Source: Methanothermococcus thermolithotrophicus DSM 2095 (GTDB taxonomy: Archaea > AGJL01 > Methanococci > Methanococcales > Methanococcaceae). From it: a stretch of DNA of 64,000 nucleotides. This document shows, one piece after another, positions 1-10,323 of this stretch (its first letter is position 1; every line of letters starts with the position of its first letter). Under the pieces are notes generated by a model, which had not been told where the DNA came from, did no database searches, and saw nothing but the letters and a program-made list of their open reading frames with translations. The stretch lies in the NCBI RefSeq assembly GCF_946463545.1, contig NZ_OX296583.1, positions 558,001-622,000 on the forward strand, read 5' to 3'. The position numbers and the translations under genes are program-made.

Positions 1-504
1 TGGAGCTTCAGTTCCGTTATGGATATACCCACATTCAAGACAAACCCATTCTGTTTCCTCATCTCTTTTAAACATTGTTCCGTTTTCAACTGCTTCAAGG
101 ATTTTTTTGTACCTTGCCTCATGATGCTCTTCTGCCCTACTTATCGCCCTAATTCTTTCTGCTATATCTTTAAGTCCTTCTTTTTCAGCTATTTCTGCAA
201 ATTCTGGATACATGTATGTATTTTCATAATGCTCTCCATCTATCGCAGCTTTTAGGTTTTCCACGGTGTTTCCGCAAACTAATGGTGCTTCAATTTCGGT
301 TTTTATGGCGTCATCTTTTCTAAGTTCCTGAATAAACTCAAAAAAAGTCTCAGCATGTTCTTTTTCATTGTCAGCAGTTTCAAGAAAGACCTTGGATATA
401 AATACATACCCCTCCTTCTTTGCAATCTTTGCATAGAAACTATATCTATTTCTTGCCATACTCTCTCCAGCAAATGCCTTAACCAAGTTTTCAATAGTAC
501 CCAT
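1..504 (-). CDS. Rubrerythrin (C-terminal end outside window)
   Basis: Non-haem diiron peroxidase of oxidative-stress defence. The 168 codons present carry the ferritin-like four-helix domain with the expected Glu/His ligand motifs (GESMARNRY near residue 14, NEKEH near 47, GEHYE near 92, EEHHEARY near 127), followed by the first cysteine pair of a rubredoxin-like FeS4 domain (WVCLECGY). The rest of that domain lies before base 1. Start at the ATG ending at 504, preceded by the strong ribosome site GGGAGGT. It is divergent from purE, so the roughly 100 bp between them holds both promoters. Family assignment is secure from the ligand pattern plus the rubredoxin tail; which peroxide or electron donor it uses cannot be seen. 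Confidence 0.93.
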   Translation of the reverse strand, partial: MGTIENLVKAFAGESMARNRYSFYAKIAKKEGYVFISKVFLETADNEKEHAETFFEFIQELRKDDAIKTEIEAPLVCGNTVENLKAAIDGEHYENTYMYPEFAEIAEKEGLKDIAERIRAISRAEEHHEARYKKILEAVENGTMFKRDEETEWVCLECGYIHNGTEAP

Positions 505-610
505 AGTGTACCTCCCCTATTTTTTGTGAATAAATATATAAATCTCAAACAATAAGAATCTTTCCATACAATATACAATATATAGTTCAAAAATATAAAC
601 GGTGAAAAAG

Positions 611-1081
611 ATGATATGTATTGTAATGGGAAGCGAAAGCGATGTTAAAATAGCCGAAAAGGCTGTTAATATTTTAAAGGACTTTGAAGTAGAATTTGAA
701 GTTAGAGTAGCTTCAGCCCATAGAACACCAGAATTAGTTGAAGAAATAGTTAAAAATTCAGATGCAAAAGTTTTTATAGCGATTGCAGGATTGGCTGCCC
801 ATTTACCAGGTGTTGTAGCATCTTTAACAACAAAACCAGTTGTTGCTGTTCCTGTTGAGAGCAAACTGGATGGAATGGATGCATTACTAAGTGCTGTTCA
901 AATGCCTCCAGGAATCCCAGTAGCTACTGTTGGTGTAGATAGAGGTGAAAATGCTGCTATTTTAGCCCTTGAAATGCTGGCAATATCTGATGAAAACATT
1001 GCATCAAAATTGAAAGATTTCAGAACTAAACAAAAAGAGAAGGTTATGAAATCCGATGAAAAAGTTAAAAACATGTTTTAA
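611..1081 (+). CDS. purE: 5-(carboxyamino)imidazole ribonucleotide mutase / AIR carboxylase
   Basis: De novo purine synthesis: makes 4-carboxy-5-aminoimidazole ribonucleotide. The 156-residue protein has the family signature of a flavodoxin-like fold with GSESD near the N terminus, the conserved SAHRTPE loop and GLAAHLPGV phosphate-binding segment. The first in-frame start is GTG at 602, but GGTGA at 600-604 sits at correct distance for the ATG at 611, which gives the usual N terminus [11 protein letters not shown], so 611 is preferred. Whether it uses N5-CAIR or AIR plus CO2 depends on whether a purK partner exists, which is not in the window. Confidence 0.95.
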   Translation: MICIVMGSESDVKIAEKAVNILKDFEVEFEVRVASAHRTPELVEEIVKNSDAKVFIAIAGLAAHLPGVVASLTTKPVVAVPVESKLDGMDALLSAVQMPPGIPVATVGVDRGENAAILALEMLAISDENIASKLKDFRTKQKEKVMKSDEKVKNMF

Positions 1082-1082
1082 A

Positions 1083-3050
1083 TTACATCTCAACAAATAT
1101 GTCTTTTCCTTTTTTCATTGCACTTAAGAGCTCTTTTCCAATGGATGTTTTTTTGTTTAATTTTACAGTACCATTTGAACTTACGGTAGCAGAGCAGAGA
1201 TATTCTCCATCAATATAAATTTTAATATTCGCTCCAACAAAATCCTCCCCTGCATCTACAACGATATGTTTTCCAGTCTCAATTAATCTTGTAGTTTCAT
1301 AATCGCTCATATATTCGTACTTATCAACTTCTTCATCATAATGACCTTGAGTTTCAGCTCCAGAATCTGAACCCAATTCTCTAACACTTATTTTTAATCC
1401 TATTATATCTTCCAGCTTGGATATTTCCTTTCCCCCTTTTCCTATAATTGAAGGAATGTACTTCTCATGAACTCTAAGTTCAATTGTATCGTTGCCCAAT
1501 ATTTTAATCTCAGGTTTTGCCTTTTTTGGAATGTATGGTTTCAAAGCCTTCTTTATATTTTCTTCGGCATATTTGTAAACTGGAGGTACTTCGCTAATTT
1601 CTTCTTCCTTTATAGGCATGACTACAACCTGTTCCCCATAGGTGTATATCTCGTATTCGGGTTTTTTTGTTACAAAGTCTTTAATTTCAATAACAGGCCT
1701 TGCCAAATCTGCCTCTTTCATTCCATGCGGAACTTTAACTGTAAAGCCCACTTCATAAACCTTTTCAATTTTTCCATCTTGAATAAATACAACAGTATCT
1801 ACAATCTGAGGAATTATACCGAGCTCTACTCTACCTATGAGTCTCTGTATAGCATCTATTGGCTTTGAAGCATGAACTACCCCAACCATTCCAACTCCTG
1901 CCATTCTCATATCTGCAAATATTTCAAAGTCCCTTGTCTTTCTGACTTCATCGTATATTGTGTAATCAGGCCTTACTAAAAGTAAAATATCGCAGGTTTT
2001 TTCCATACTCCCCTCAAGTGGTGCATACTGAGTAATTTCAGTACCTACCTGTAAATCCCTTGGACTTTCCATTGTTTTTACTATTTTATTGTTGCTCCTA
2101 TAGTACTCTGCCAATGCTGAAACAAACGTTGATTTTCCACTACCTGGAGCTCCTGAAACAAATATACCTTCTGCTTTCTTTAGTCTATCCATTAGATGTT
2201 CTGATAAATTGTAATCATCAAGTGAAACCTTTGTGATAGGCCTTACAGCCGTGACTTCGAGACCTTCTGAAAACGGAGGCCTTGTTATGGCTATTCTCAT
2301 GTTTCCAAGCTGGATTACTGTTGCCCCTCTTCTCTGTATCTCAATTAATCCATTATTTTGCTCACTGTATTTTAAAATATTATCAATTATAGCTTCCATT
2401 TCTTCCCTTGTGAGCTCCTTATCATCTACAGGGGTAAGTTTAACTTCCCCAGGTTTTCCTCTTTTTACATATGGTTTGCAGTTTTCCTTCAAATGAACTG
2501 ATGTTGTTAAAGAGTCAAAATATTTATCCAACACCAATTCAACTTTTTCTTTTTTAACGTGTAGATAGTAGGACTCTATTCCTTGAGCAAGTGCAAGGTT
2601 GTATTGTATTCTATCGCTTGTTAAAAGTATTGAGTCGGTTTCTTTTGCCACATTTCTAATCATTGCATCTATTTCCCCGCTCTTGGCAAGTGAAATAATA
2701 TCAACTGAGGGTCTTTCCCCGTAGTATTCTATTTCAATATTGCTTTCCTTTGCAACATCTACCATTTTCTTCAATTCTTCAATTCCTAAATAACCTATTT
2801 CCCTACCTTTATTTGCCTGAGCTTCCAACTCAGATATAACTGCCTCAGGGATTATTATCTTACTATTTTCTATTACTCCATTCTCTATCAGGTCAGTTAT
2901 TCTACCGTCAATAACTACACAGGTATCTACTGTTATTTTTTTATTTTTTAAATCAGGGATTGTAGTTGGAATATCCTCATCTTCATTTTGTGAACCGCCA
3001 ACAAATATTGGTTCTTGATTTAAACCACTAGAATCTTGTTTATCGTCCAT
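1083..3050 (-). CDS. PIN domain / secretion-type ATPase / KH domain protein
   Basis: A 655-residue three-part protein known across Euryarchaeota but without an assigned role. In order: an acidic N-terminal tail, a PIN nuclease-like domain (about residues 40-165, with Asp-rich [13 protein letters not shown] and the later LLTSDR), a PilT/VirB11-like P-loop ATPase (Walker A GAPGSGKS near 300-307; [10 protein letters not shown] acidic box), and a KH RNA-binding motif ([13 protein letters not shown]) near residue 560. The combination suggests an ATP-driven RNA-processing or RNA-quality-control factor; this is inference. Start chosen at MDDKQ, where AGGTGAT precedes the ATG; an upstream in-frame ATG at 3098 has no ribosome site. 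Its 3' end abuts the convergent purE with one base between them. Confidence 0.85.
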   Translation of the reverse strand: MDDKQDSSGLNQEPIFVGGSQNEDEDIPTTIPDLKNKKITVDTCVVIDGRITDLIENGVIENSKIIIPEAVISELEAQANKGREIGYLGIEELKKMVDVAKESNIEIEYYGERPSVDIISLAKSGEIDAMIRNVAKETDSILLTSDRIQYNLALAQGIESYYLHVKKEKVELVLDKYFDSLTTSVHLKENCKPYVKRGKPGEVKLTPVDDKELTREEMEAIIDNILKYSEQNNGLIEIQRRGATVIQLGNMRIAITRPPFSEGLEVTAVRPITKVSLDDYNLSEHLMDRLKKAEGIFVSGAPGSGKSTFVSALAEYYRSNNKIVKTMESPRDLQVGTEITQYAPLEGSMEKTCDILLLVRPDYTIYDEVRKTRDFEIFADMRMAGVGMVGVVHASKPIDAIQRLIGRVELGIIPQIVDTVVFIQDGKIEKVYEVGFTVKVPHGMKEADLARPVIEIKDFVTKKPEYEIYTYGEQVVVMPIKEEEISEVPPVYKYAEENIKKALKPYIPKKAKPEIKILGNDTIELRVHEKYIPSIIGKGGKEISKLEDIIGLKISVRELGSDSGAETQGHYDEEVDKYEYMSDYETTRLIETGKHIVVDAGEDFVGANIKIYIDGEYLCSATVSSNGTVKLNKKTSIGKELLSAMKKGKDIFVEM

Positions 3051-3184
3051 ACTATCACCTAAATAAGTTATTAATATGTAAGTAATAAATGCCAACAAAT
3101 TTAGTATTAAACAAAAAAGTTAATTTAACAAAGTTTTTATATTGTATTTTTATTATCGTTCCCGTTAAGGGTATTAAAAATCTT

Positions 3185-3583
3185 TTAGATTTTCATAATT
3201 TTATCCCCTACAATGGATAAATTTCCACTCTCTAAATCTAATTTATAGTGGAAACATGAATAATAGTCTTCGTGACAAGCCCATCCCTTCTGTTTTACAA
3301 CGAATAAAAGAGCATCGCCATCGCAATCACGATAAACTTCTTTAACATATTGTGTATTTCCACTTTCCTCCCCTTTCCTCCAAATCTTATTTCTGCTTGT
3401 TGAATAATAATGCATAATTTTGGTTTCAAGGGTTTTTTTCAGTGATTCCATATTCATGAAAGCGGTCATTAAAATATTTTTGTTCTCATCCATCACAATT
3501 GCAGTTATGAGCTCTCTACCATCAATATTTCTGAACTTCAGATTTAAGTTATTAATTAACTCGTTAGTGTTTGATTTTTCCAT
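3185..3583 (-). CDS. hisI: Phosphoribosyl-AMP cyclohydrolase
   Basis: Third step of histidine synthesis, opening the purine ring of phosphoribosyl-AMP. The 132-residue stand-alone enzyme (not fused to hisE, as usual in archaea) shows the magnesium and zinc ligands: DCDGDALLF for Mg and [15 protein letters not shown] with the paired cysteines for Zn. The ribosome site GGTGAT five bases before the ATG belongs to a hairpin repeat (see 3586-3705), so the leader of this gene ends inside the repeat. HisH, another histidine gene, is at 31150; there is no his operon here. Confidence 0.95.
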   Translation of the reverse strand: MEKSNTNELINNLNLKFRNIDGRELITAIVMDENKNILMTAFMNMESLKKTLETKIMHYYSTSRNKIWRKGEESGNTQYVKEVYRDCDGDALLFVVKQKGWACHEDYYSCFHYKLDLESGNLSIVGDKIMKI

Positions 3584-3585
3584 AA

Positions 3586-3705
3586 GGTATCACCGAACAA
3601 AGTGAAGGTGAGCTATGAGATAAAAACCTTCGGTTTTGAGCAATGAAAACCATCAGGTTTTCATTCAATCCTAAGGATTTCATTCAACCTACTAAACCGT
3701 ATTTC
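3586..3705. repeat. Hairpin repeat, two-hairpin type
   Basis: Member of the window-wide hairpin family. A TCACC...GGTGA arm pair (3590-3611) is followed by the linker GCTATGA, then AAAACC-ttc-GGTTTT (3623-3637), GAAAACC-atca-GGTTTTC, and the terminator-like end ATTCAATC, repeated once more in shortened form. It occupies the hisI leader; read on the minus strand its end supplies the GGTGAT ribosome site of hisI. No ORF or other signal was seen in this gap. Confidence 0.75.
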
Positions 3706-3796
3706 TTTATAAAACTGCAAATATGATTATAAATATAAATTCTATAAATATCTTGAGAAAAGGATAATCAATTCAATCATATTCTGAGACTGTCTC

Positions 3797-4780
3797 TTAT
3801 TCTACTTTATATCCTTTGTTATTTCCAGTAGTTACTATGATCTCGCCTTCTATTCCATTTTCATCAAAAAACTTCTTTGAAGCTTCAATTATTATCTTCT
3901 TATCTCCAATTGAATATATGGTAGGTCCAAAACTGGACAAACCACTGTATGAAACATCCTGCAATGTTTTTAAAAGTTTTTTGACAGTTTCACTCTGAAG
4001 ATCAACCTCTACCTTCTTAAAACCTAAGTTTTGTATATTATTTATAACCTCTCCAAAGGAATTTAAATCTTTTTCAATTATTGATGGCATCATCTTCATT
4101 AGGATTAGATGGCATAGCTTTTGGGTTTCAGATAATGGGATAGGGCAGTATGTCTTAAATATATCTACTTCTTTGTTTCCATGTATATTTTTGCCCCTTG
4201 GTATCGTTAAAACTATATCCCAGTTAAAGTCATGCCTAAAAAGTATGGGCGCAGGCCTTACATTTTTTGACACAGAAGAAGGTCTGAAATCCTCTTTATC
4301 CTTGCCTGGTCCAAATGTGTGCCCCCCATCAACTATAAAACCTCCATTTTCAAATGCTGCAATACCAATACCTGATGTACCGCCTCTCCCAGTTATTTTT
4401 GCAATTTCGGTAGCGCTTAATTCTTTTCCGTAGATTAATGAGGTCAACTTTCCAGTTGAGATTGCCATCTGAGTACCACTGCCTAAACCAGTATGTGGAG
4501 GAATTATATTGCGTATTTTTAAAGATATCCCATCTTCATTTATATGGTTTAAAACCTTTTTTGCAGAATCGTAAATCCTTTTTTCCATATCCTCTTTCAT
4601 ACTTTTATTTAAATCAGCTTTTAAATCTATCTCTATCTCATCGCTTTCTTTACCTTCAATTACGAAATTTGGATAATCTAAGGCTACCCCTACACCACCA
4701 TCTACCCTTCCAATACTGCCGTTCAAGTCAATTAAACTCATGTGTATTCTTGAAGGGGAAGTTAACTTTAATTTCATCAT
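3797..4780 (-). CDS. mptG: Beta-ribofuranosylaminobenzene 5'-phosphate synthase
   Basis: First committed step of methanopterin synthesis: joins 4-hydroxybenzoate (or p-aminobenzoate) to PRPP with loss of CO2 and pyrophosphate. The 327-residue protein is a GHMP-kinase-fold enzyme; PPHTGLGSGTQ near residue 97 is the glycine-rich phosphate loop, with GRGGTSGIG and DGGHTFGPG as further family-specific segments. Two ATGs are adjacent (4780 and 4777); AGGTGAG lies better spaced for the second, a one-residue difference. Two other methanopterin genes, mptD (43013) and mptB (52057), occur in the window but not in the same operon. Confidence 0.93.
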   Translation of the reverse strand: MMKLKLTSPSRIHMSLIDLNGSIGRVDGGVGVALDYPNFVIEGKESDEIEIDLKADLNKSMKEDMEKRIYDSAKKVLNHINEDGISLKIRNIIPPHTGLGSGTQMAISTGKLTSLIYGKELSATEIAKITGRGGTSGIGIAAFENGGFIVDGGHTFGPGKDKEDFRPSSVSKNVRPAPILFRHDFNWDIVLTIPRGKNIHGNKEVDIFKTYCPIPLSETQKLCHLILMKMMPSIIEKDLNSFGEVINNIQNLGFKKVEVDLQSETVKKLLKTLQDVSYSGLSSFGPTIYSIGDKKIIIEASKKFFDENGIEGEIIVTTGNNKGYKVE

Positions 4781-4811
4781 CTCACCTAAACCTGAAACAC
4801 TCCAAATTATA

Positions 4812-5288
4812 CTATTCCTTCTCAGAAACCAGTACCTCTATCAAGTCCCCTCTTGTGACAATTCCAACAAGTTTTCCGTTTTCAACAACGGGAAGTCTCT
4901 TAATTTTATTTTTAATCATTATTTCAGCAGCTTCATTTATTGAAGTTTCGGGTGTAATTGTTATAACATCCCTTGTCATAGCTTCCCATACTTCGGTTTT
5001 TAGGGCATTTTTCATATCTTCTTTGAATTCTTCCATTTTTATAGCTGCTTTTAAAGGTAATTCAATTAAATCCAGTGGAGAAGGTAGTATTAAATCAAAT
5101 CTTTCATCATGGGTTGTAATTGTCTTTACAATATCACTTTCTGAAATGACCCCAACTATTTTACCATCTGCATCCACAACCGGAGCTCCACTTATTCTAT
5201 TTTTTCTAAATAAAGTTATGACATCTTCGATACGGTCATTTTGATTTACCGTTATTGGTTCCTTCATAACTGATCTCACTTCGATCAT
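4812..5288 (-). CDS. Two-CBS-domain protein
   Basis: A 158-residue protein made of a tandem CBS pair (Bateman module): first repeat about residues 1-58 (SVMKEPITV ... GAPVVDADGKIVGVISESDIV), second about 98-155 (AMTRDVITI ... RLPVVENGKLVGIVTRGDL). Such pairs bind adenosyl ligands (AMP, ATP, SAM) and act as sensors. No catalytic domain is attached, so the partner is unknown. It lies 31 bp downstream of nothing on its own strand but just upstream of mptG (gap about 30 bp), so the two may be co-transcribed. Confidence 0.9.
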   Translation of the reverse strand: MIEVRSVMKEPITVNQNDRIEDVITLFRKNRISGAPVVDADGKIVGVISESDIVKTITTHDERFDLILPSPLDLIELPLKAAIKMEEFKEDMKNALKTEVWEAMTRDVITITPETSINEAAEIMIKNKIKRLPVVENGKLVGIVTRGDLIEVLVSEKE

Positions 5289-5367
5289 ATACTCACCAGA
5301 AAATTTATCAACATATTAAAATATATATAACCTCTCTTTTAATATACTTATACTTATGGTGAAAAAA

Positions 5368-6540
5368 ATGCACGTAAGGATTAACAATGGAATAAGTGAA
5401 TGTGATATTCACTTAATAGGTACTGCCCATGTTTCCGACGAAAGTATACATAACGTGGAAAAAGCAATAATGGAAATAGATCCTGATTTAATTGCTGTTG
5501 AACTCGATAAAGACAGATTTCTTTCCATTATGAACAGCGGAAACTCAAAGAATGCGGATAATATACATAATATAGATATTTTAAAGATTATTAAAGAAGG
5601 AAAGATTGGGCTCTTTTTGATTCATACAATTTTAGCGAATTTTCAAAAAAAGATTGGGGAACAGTTTGGCATAAAACCAGGTAGTGAAATGAAAAAAGCG
5701 GTAGATTTGGCTATTTTATATAATAAACCTGTTTCACTTATAGACCGGCCAATAAACATTACTCTTTCAAGGGCCATGAATAAAATGACTTTAAAGGAAA
5801 AAATAGATGTTTTATTGGGGCTCCTAACTGAAAAAAACGATATTGAAATAGATGAAAAATCACTAAACAATATGATAAATAACGCCGAAGATTTAATTTT
5901 AATGTTAAAAGAAGTTTCACCAGCAATTTACGAAGTTCTTGTAGATGAAAGAGATAAGTTCATGGCAAAGAACATTTTTGAATCCAGTAAGGGAAAAGAA
6001 AAAATAGTTGCAGTTGTTGGGGCAGGCCATTTAAATGGAATTGCCAACTATTTAAGGGAACTTGAATCTGGAAAAAATATTGATTTAGGAGAGTTAATGG
6101 AAGTTAAAAAGAAGTCCAACATACTTGGAAAATTGGCGTCAATTGGTTTGGTTTTATTAATCATCTATGGATTTTATATGGCTTCTTCAAATTTAGATGT
6201 TTTAAAAAAACTAACTTTAGATTGGATACTTGTAAATGGAAGTCTTTCATCATTAGGTGTTTTAATCGCCAGGGGACGTATTCAAACTGCAATTGCAGCG
6301 TTTTTAGCTGCACCGATAACTTCCCTAATACCAGTTATTGGAGCAGGGTATATAGCAGGTCTTGTGGAGTTAAAATACAGAAAAATAACTGTTGAAGACA
6401 TAAAAGAATTATTTAACACTGAAGATTTTAAAAAACTAATTAAAAATAATGCAATGAAGGTACTAATAGTGGCTGCACTTGCAAATTTAGGAAGTGCCAT
6501 AGGTACCTTTTACTTTATACCAAGATTTTTAGGATATTAA
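5368..6540 (+). CDS. TraB/PrgY-family membrane protein
   Basis: A 390-residue TraB-family protein. N-terminal soluble part has the family hallmarks IHLIGTAHVS (GxxH motif), the Glu in AVELDKDR and a second histidine motif VVGAGHLNGI near residue 225; these make a metal-protease-like (Tiki/EreA-ChaN) fold. The C-terminal third contains several hydrophobic segments (around residues 255-275, 285-335 and 365-385), indicating membrane anchoring. Function in archaea is not established; bacterial relatives inactivate peptide pheromone. ATG 5356 is in frame, but GGTGA at 5358-5362 precedes ATG 5368, which is preferred. Monocistronic between divergent and convergent neighbours. Confidence 0.85.
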   Translation: MHVRINNGISECDIHLIGTAHVSDESIHNVEKAIMEIDPDLIAVELDKDRFLSIMNSGNSKNADNIHNIDILKIIKEGKIGLFLIHTILANFQKKIGEQFGIKPGSEMKKAVDLAILYNKPVSLIDRPINITLSRAMNKMTLKEKIDVLLGLLTEKNDIEIDEKSLNNMINNAEDLILMLKEVSPAIYEVLVDERDKFMAKNIFESSKGKEKIVAVVGAGHLNGIANYLRELESGKNIDLGELMEVKKKSNILGKLASIGLVLLIIYGFYMASSNLDVLKKLTLDWILVNGSLSSLGVLIARGRIQTAIAAFLAAPITSLIPVIGAGYIAGLVELKYRKITVEDIKELFNTEDFKKLIKNNAMKVLIVAALANLGSAIGTFYFIPRFLGY

Positions 6541-6603
6541 AAAATAAAAAACAAGGAAAAATTTTAAAAATATAGGTGTAATAAAAAAGTAAAATAAAAT
6601 AGC

Positions 6604-7908
6604 TTATAAAAGCTCTTTAACTTTGTCCATCATTCTTTTTAGGATTTCTTTATCTGACATTACATCTTCTGGAGGGTCAATGACTTTTTTAAGAGCGATT
6701 GGAACGCCATCCATCCTATAAGCGGTTCCTCCACATTCAACTCCAGCAATTGCCGGAGGTAGTATTATATTTGCCAGTTCTGTTGTTGGAGTTTGGTGGG
6801 GCTCCATCACTATTAAAGGAATTTCAACCATTCTCTCCACTGCCTTTTGAGGGAAGTGAGCTCCAGGATCTGATGCAAGGTTTAACATGGCATCAGCTTC
6901 TCTTCTCATTAACAGATCGGTTACACTTGTATCCCCTGGATTGAATATAGGGCTTCCACTTGAGTAATCAACACATAGTGGATAACCACTTATCCAGGTG
7001 CACACTTGGTTAAATCCATTCACATTGTAGTGTCCCCTCATCGGTATAAGTGTGAATTTTGTATGGGCATTTAAATCAATAATAAGTTCAATGGCATTGT
7101 CAATATTTCTGTGCTTACTTCCTGATTGGGTGACACCCATACCAAAGAACAAATTTCCAAATTGGGCATTTTTAAGCACATCTATTGCCTCATAAATAGT
7201 TTCCACAGGGATTCCTGCAATTTTTTCCCCTTTCAACTCAAACCCTTTCAATGCCGCCCTCATTGCACTTATTAACTCATAATCTTTATGAGGTTCGACT
7301 TGTAGGTGAACATCTGCTAACTTCGCAGTATCTGTTTTTCTCGGATCTACAACAATTAATGTTCTATCATTTCTCCCTCTTTCTCTGAAAAATCCTCTTG
7401 AAAATACACCATACCTACTCATGTGTCTTGGATGAGCATGCATTGGATTGCATCCCCAATAGATCACTACATCTGCCCTATTTTTTACCTCACCTAATGT
7501 ACAAATAGGATAACCTACATCCTGCAATGCCCAAACACTTGGTCCGTGGCATACTTCTGCAGTATTACTTACTACTCCTTTTACCTTTTCGGCCAATTCT
7601 ATCCCATACACGTGAGCATGACACTCTGTTGCTGAAAATCCATATATCAATGGTTTTTTGGCATTTACTAGTATTTCTGCCGCCTTCTCTATTGCAGTAT
7701 CCCAATCAACCTTTTTAAAATCGTCTTTTTTATTTTCCCTCATTAAAGGTCCTGTGTGTCTTGTAGAACCTTCTCTATGGGTAAATTTACTGTATCCAAT
7801 TCTGCATGCGTTCTTTGTCCCGATTATGTGATTACCTTCAACATAGCACTCTATGTCGTCACATAATGTTCCACAGAATGGACAAACCACATCTTTTATT
7901 ATTTCCAT
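6604..7908 (-). CDS. fwdB: Formylmethanofuran dehydrogenase subunit B, cysteine form
   Basis: Catalytic molybdenum/tungsten-pterin subunit of the enzyme that reduces CO2 onto methanofuran, the first step of methanogenesis. The 434-residue protein begins with the [4Fe-4S] motif CPFCGTLCDDI (residues 9-19) and has the metal-ligating residue in AEVCHGPSVW at Cys120. Methanococcal relatives include a version with selenocysteine at this ligand; here the codon is TGC-type, so this is the selenium-independent form. No fwdA, C, D, F or G gene is present: a lone B subunit, downstream of hdrA and vhc on the same strand, consistent with a replacement subunit used when selenium is short (inference). Ribosome site GGTGGTATT precedes the ATG. 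Confidence 0.93.
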   Translation of the reverse strand: MEIIKDVVCPFCGTLCDDIECYVEGNHIIGTKNACRIGYSKFTHREGSTRHTGPLMRENKKDDFKKVDWDTAIEKAAEILVNAKKPLIYGFSATECHAHVYGIELAEKVKGVVSNTAEVCHGPSVWALQDVGYPICTLGEVKNRADVVIYWGCNPMHAHPRHMSRYGVFSRGFFRERGRNDRTLIVVDPRKTDTAKLADVHLQVEPHKDYELISAMRAALKGFELKGEKIAGIPVETIYEAIDVLKNAQFGNLFFGMGVTQSGSKHRNIDNAIELIIDLNAHTKFTLIPMRGHYNVNGFNQVCTWISGYPLCVDYSSGSPIFNPGDTSVTDLLMRREADAMLNLASDPGAHFPQKAVERMVEIPLIVMEPHQTPTTELANIILPPAIAGVECGGTAYRMDGVPIALKKVIDPPEDVMSDKEILKRMMDKVKELL

Positions 7909-8138
7909 AATACCACCTTCATATGAAACATGAAAAAATATGGGAGCTCCAAGAAGGAGTTACAACTTTGATTTTGTTAATTCTCATGAATCGTAAAATC
8001 TGTTAGGATTTCACCAACCTCCAAAGGAGTGCTAAAACCCAAATGTTTCATTCAATCTTGAGTAAATATACATAAAATTAGGAATTAATCAACGGAATCA
8101 TAGATTCCGTTTTTAAAGTCTTAGATGATTAATTTGAG
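7909..8138. repeat. Gap with degenerate hairpin repeats
   Basis: 230 bp between hdrA and fwdB on the same strand. It contains decayed members of the hairpin family: AAATC-tgttag-GATTT near 7994-8009, CACTCC/GGAG pairings, the TTCATTCAATC end near 8046-8056, and GGAATCatAGATTCC near 8093-8108. One GAGCTC lies at 7944. No ORF was seen. The hairpins could attenuate read-through into fwdB, which is a guess. Confidence 0.55.
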
Positions 8139-10103
8139 TTATGCTGTATCCCTAAACATCCCTTCAATCTGTTTAAACAGTTGTATTGTTTTGAAGTGGT
8201 CTTGTTCTAATGCACCACTAGGACATCCTGCAGGACAGGTTCCACATCCTTTACACAGGGCTGAGATAACTTCAGCTACTACTTTACCGTCTTTTTCAAC
8301 CAATCTTGGAGCTCCGTATGGACATTGTTTTACACAAACTCCACATCCACCACAGATTTCTGCATCTACTGACGCAATTATTGGTTCAACTTCAACTTCT
8401 CCTTTAGCAAGTGGAATCGCAGCTCTTGAAGCAGCGGCAGAACCTTGTGCAACTGATGCAGGGATATCTTTTGGCCCCTGACAAGCTCCAGCAAGATAAA
8501 CACCGTCTGTTGCAGTATCAACAGGTCTTAATTTTGGGTGTGCTTCCATAAAGAACTGGTCAGGTGTTCTTGAAATACCCAATATTTTTTGGACCTCATC
8601 AGCTGATTTTGTTGGTACCATACCTACTGAGAGAACTACTAAATCATATTCTTTTTCAAGTATTTCTCCTAACAAGGTATCTTCTGCCCTAACTACAAGG
8701 TTTCCTGTTTCTGGATCTTCTATAACTTGTGATGGCCTTCCTCTCATGAATTTAATACCGTACTGTTTGGCACTTCTTTCATAGAACTCTTCGTATCCTT
8801 TGCTGAACGCCCTTATATCCATATAATAAATATCTATCTCGGTATCTGGTGATTTTTCCTTAATTAACTGAGAGTTCTTCATTGCATACATACAACAGAC
8901 GTTTGAACAATATTTGTTTCCAACTTTTGCATCCCTTGAACCAACACACTGGATAAATGCGATTCTTTTTGGTTTTTGCCCGTCACTTAACCTTATAACC
9001 TTTCCACCTGTAGGACCAGAGGCGTTAATCATCCTCTCCAATTCAAGTGCAGTTACAACGTTATCATATACTCCATATCCGTACTCTTCCCTAACTGTTG
9101 GATCAAATGCATCATAACCTATTGCACAAATTATCGTACCTACTTCAGCTTCTATAATTTCAGGTTCTTGATCAAAGTCTATGGCATTAGGCCCACAAAC
9201 TTTTGCACACAATCCACATTCTATACAGTGTTCTTTATCAATGGTGTATTTTGCAGGAACTGCCTGTGGAAATGGCTTATAGATGGCTTTTCTCATTCCA
9301 ATGCCCATATCAAACTCATTTGGAACATCTATTGGACATACTTCTGAACACTGCCCGCATCCAGTACATTTTGTTTCATCGATGTATCTTGCCTTTTTCA
9401 TTATTTTGACTTTAAAGTTTCCAACATATCCTTGGACATCTACAACTTCAGAATAGGCATAAAGTTTAACGTTTGGATGCTTTGCAACATCTACCATCTT
9501 TGGAGCTAAAATACAAATAGAACAGTCGTTTGTAGGGAATGTTTTATCAAGTTGGGCCATTCTTCCTCCAACAGAAGGAGTTTTTTCTACCAATATGGTT
9601 TCAAAACCCATATCTCCTAAATCTAGTGCAGTCTGAATACCTGCAACTCCCCCTCCAATAACCAGAGCTCTTTGTGTAACCCCTACTTTGATGAACTCTA
9701 AAGGTTCTAACAACCTTGCCTTTGCAACAGCCATTCTTACTAAATCTTTTGCCTTTTCTGTTGCTTTTTCTTTTTCATGCATGTGTACCCAAGAGCAGTG
9801 TTCTCTTATGTTCGCAAACTCAAATAAGAATGGGTTTAATCCTGCTTCAGCAACACACCTTCTAAATGTTGGCTCGTGTAATCTTGGAGAACATGCAGCT
9901 ACAACCACCCTGTTTAAGTTGTGTTCTTTGATGTCTTTTTTAATCATTTCTTGCCCAGGATCTGCACACATGTATTTGTAATCTCTTGCCACAACAACAT
10001 TCTTTAAGGTTTTAGCAAACTCGGTAACATCTGGACAGTCAACAGTCCCTCCGATGTTGACTCCACAATGGCAAACATATACGCCAATTCTTGGCTCTTC
10101 CAT
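8139..10103 (-). CDS. hdrA: Heterodisulfide reductase subunit A, cysteine form
   Basis: Flavin electron-bifurcating subunit of the HdrABC-hydrogenase complex that couples reduction of CoM-S-S-CoB to reduction of ferredoxin. 654 residues: N-terminal cysteine-rich domain, FAD-binding Rossmann loop [14 protein letters not shown] near 150, the inserted-cluster region with TNDCSIC (residues 191-197), and four [4Fe-4S] ferredoxin motifs, two mid-protein ([23 protein letters not shown]) and two C-terminal ([24 protein letters not shown]). The position that is selenocysteine in the sister isoenzyme reads as cysteine (family knowledge, from memory). A longer in-frame start at 10205 lacks a ribosome site; GGTGAT before MEEPRIG fixes 10103. 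It sits downstream of vhcB, fitting physical assembly with the Vhc hydrogenase. Confidence 0.94.
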
Positions 10104-10204
10104 GTTATCACCAATTTTATAATTCATTTTAATATTTTTGATTATTAACCAATTTACTAATATTGTAATTGGATTTTCTAATATGGTAATATGCAAAATA
10201 TTCA

Positions 10205-10312
10205 AGTCTTTTCAAGCGATGGTAAAATCCGAAGAACCATATAATCCTTCATCTGCTCCGAAGTCGAAGCAAATCATCAACTTTCGTTTATAAATTCCTT
10301 TGGAATTTATGC
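10205..10312. repeat. Hairpin repeat between vhcB and hdrA
   Basis: Part of a 220-bp gap inside the presumed vhc-hdrA transcript. Clearest element is ATAAATTCC-ttt-GGAATTTAT (10290-10298 / 10302-10310), a nine-pair stem with a three-base loop; the same stem with a different flank and loop occurs at 16557-16577. Further weak pairings (TCCGAAG / CTTCATC) lie upstream. No ORF. Confidence 0.6.
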
Positions 10313-10323
10313 TTTATTTCAGC

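Noticed and set aside
4438-5244. 268-residue plus-strand ORF
   Set aside because: Antisense to mptG and the CBS protein, both with clear family motifs; no ribosome site and low-complexity composition.
10104-10205. N-terminal extension of HdrA
   Set aside because: The 34 extra residues have no ribosome site, and GGTGAT precedes the canonical MEEPRIG start.
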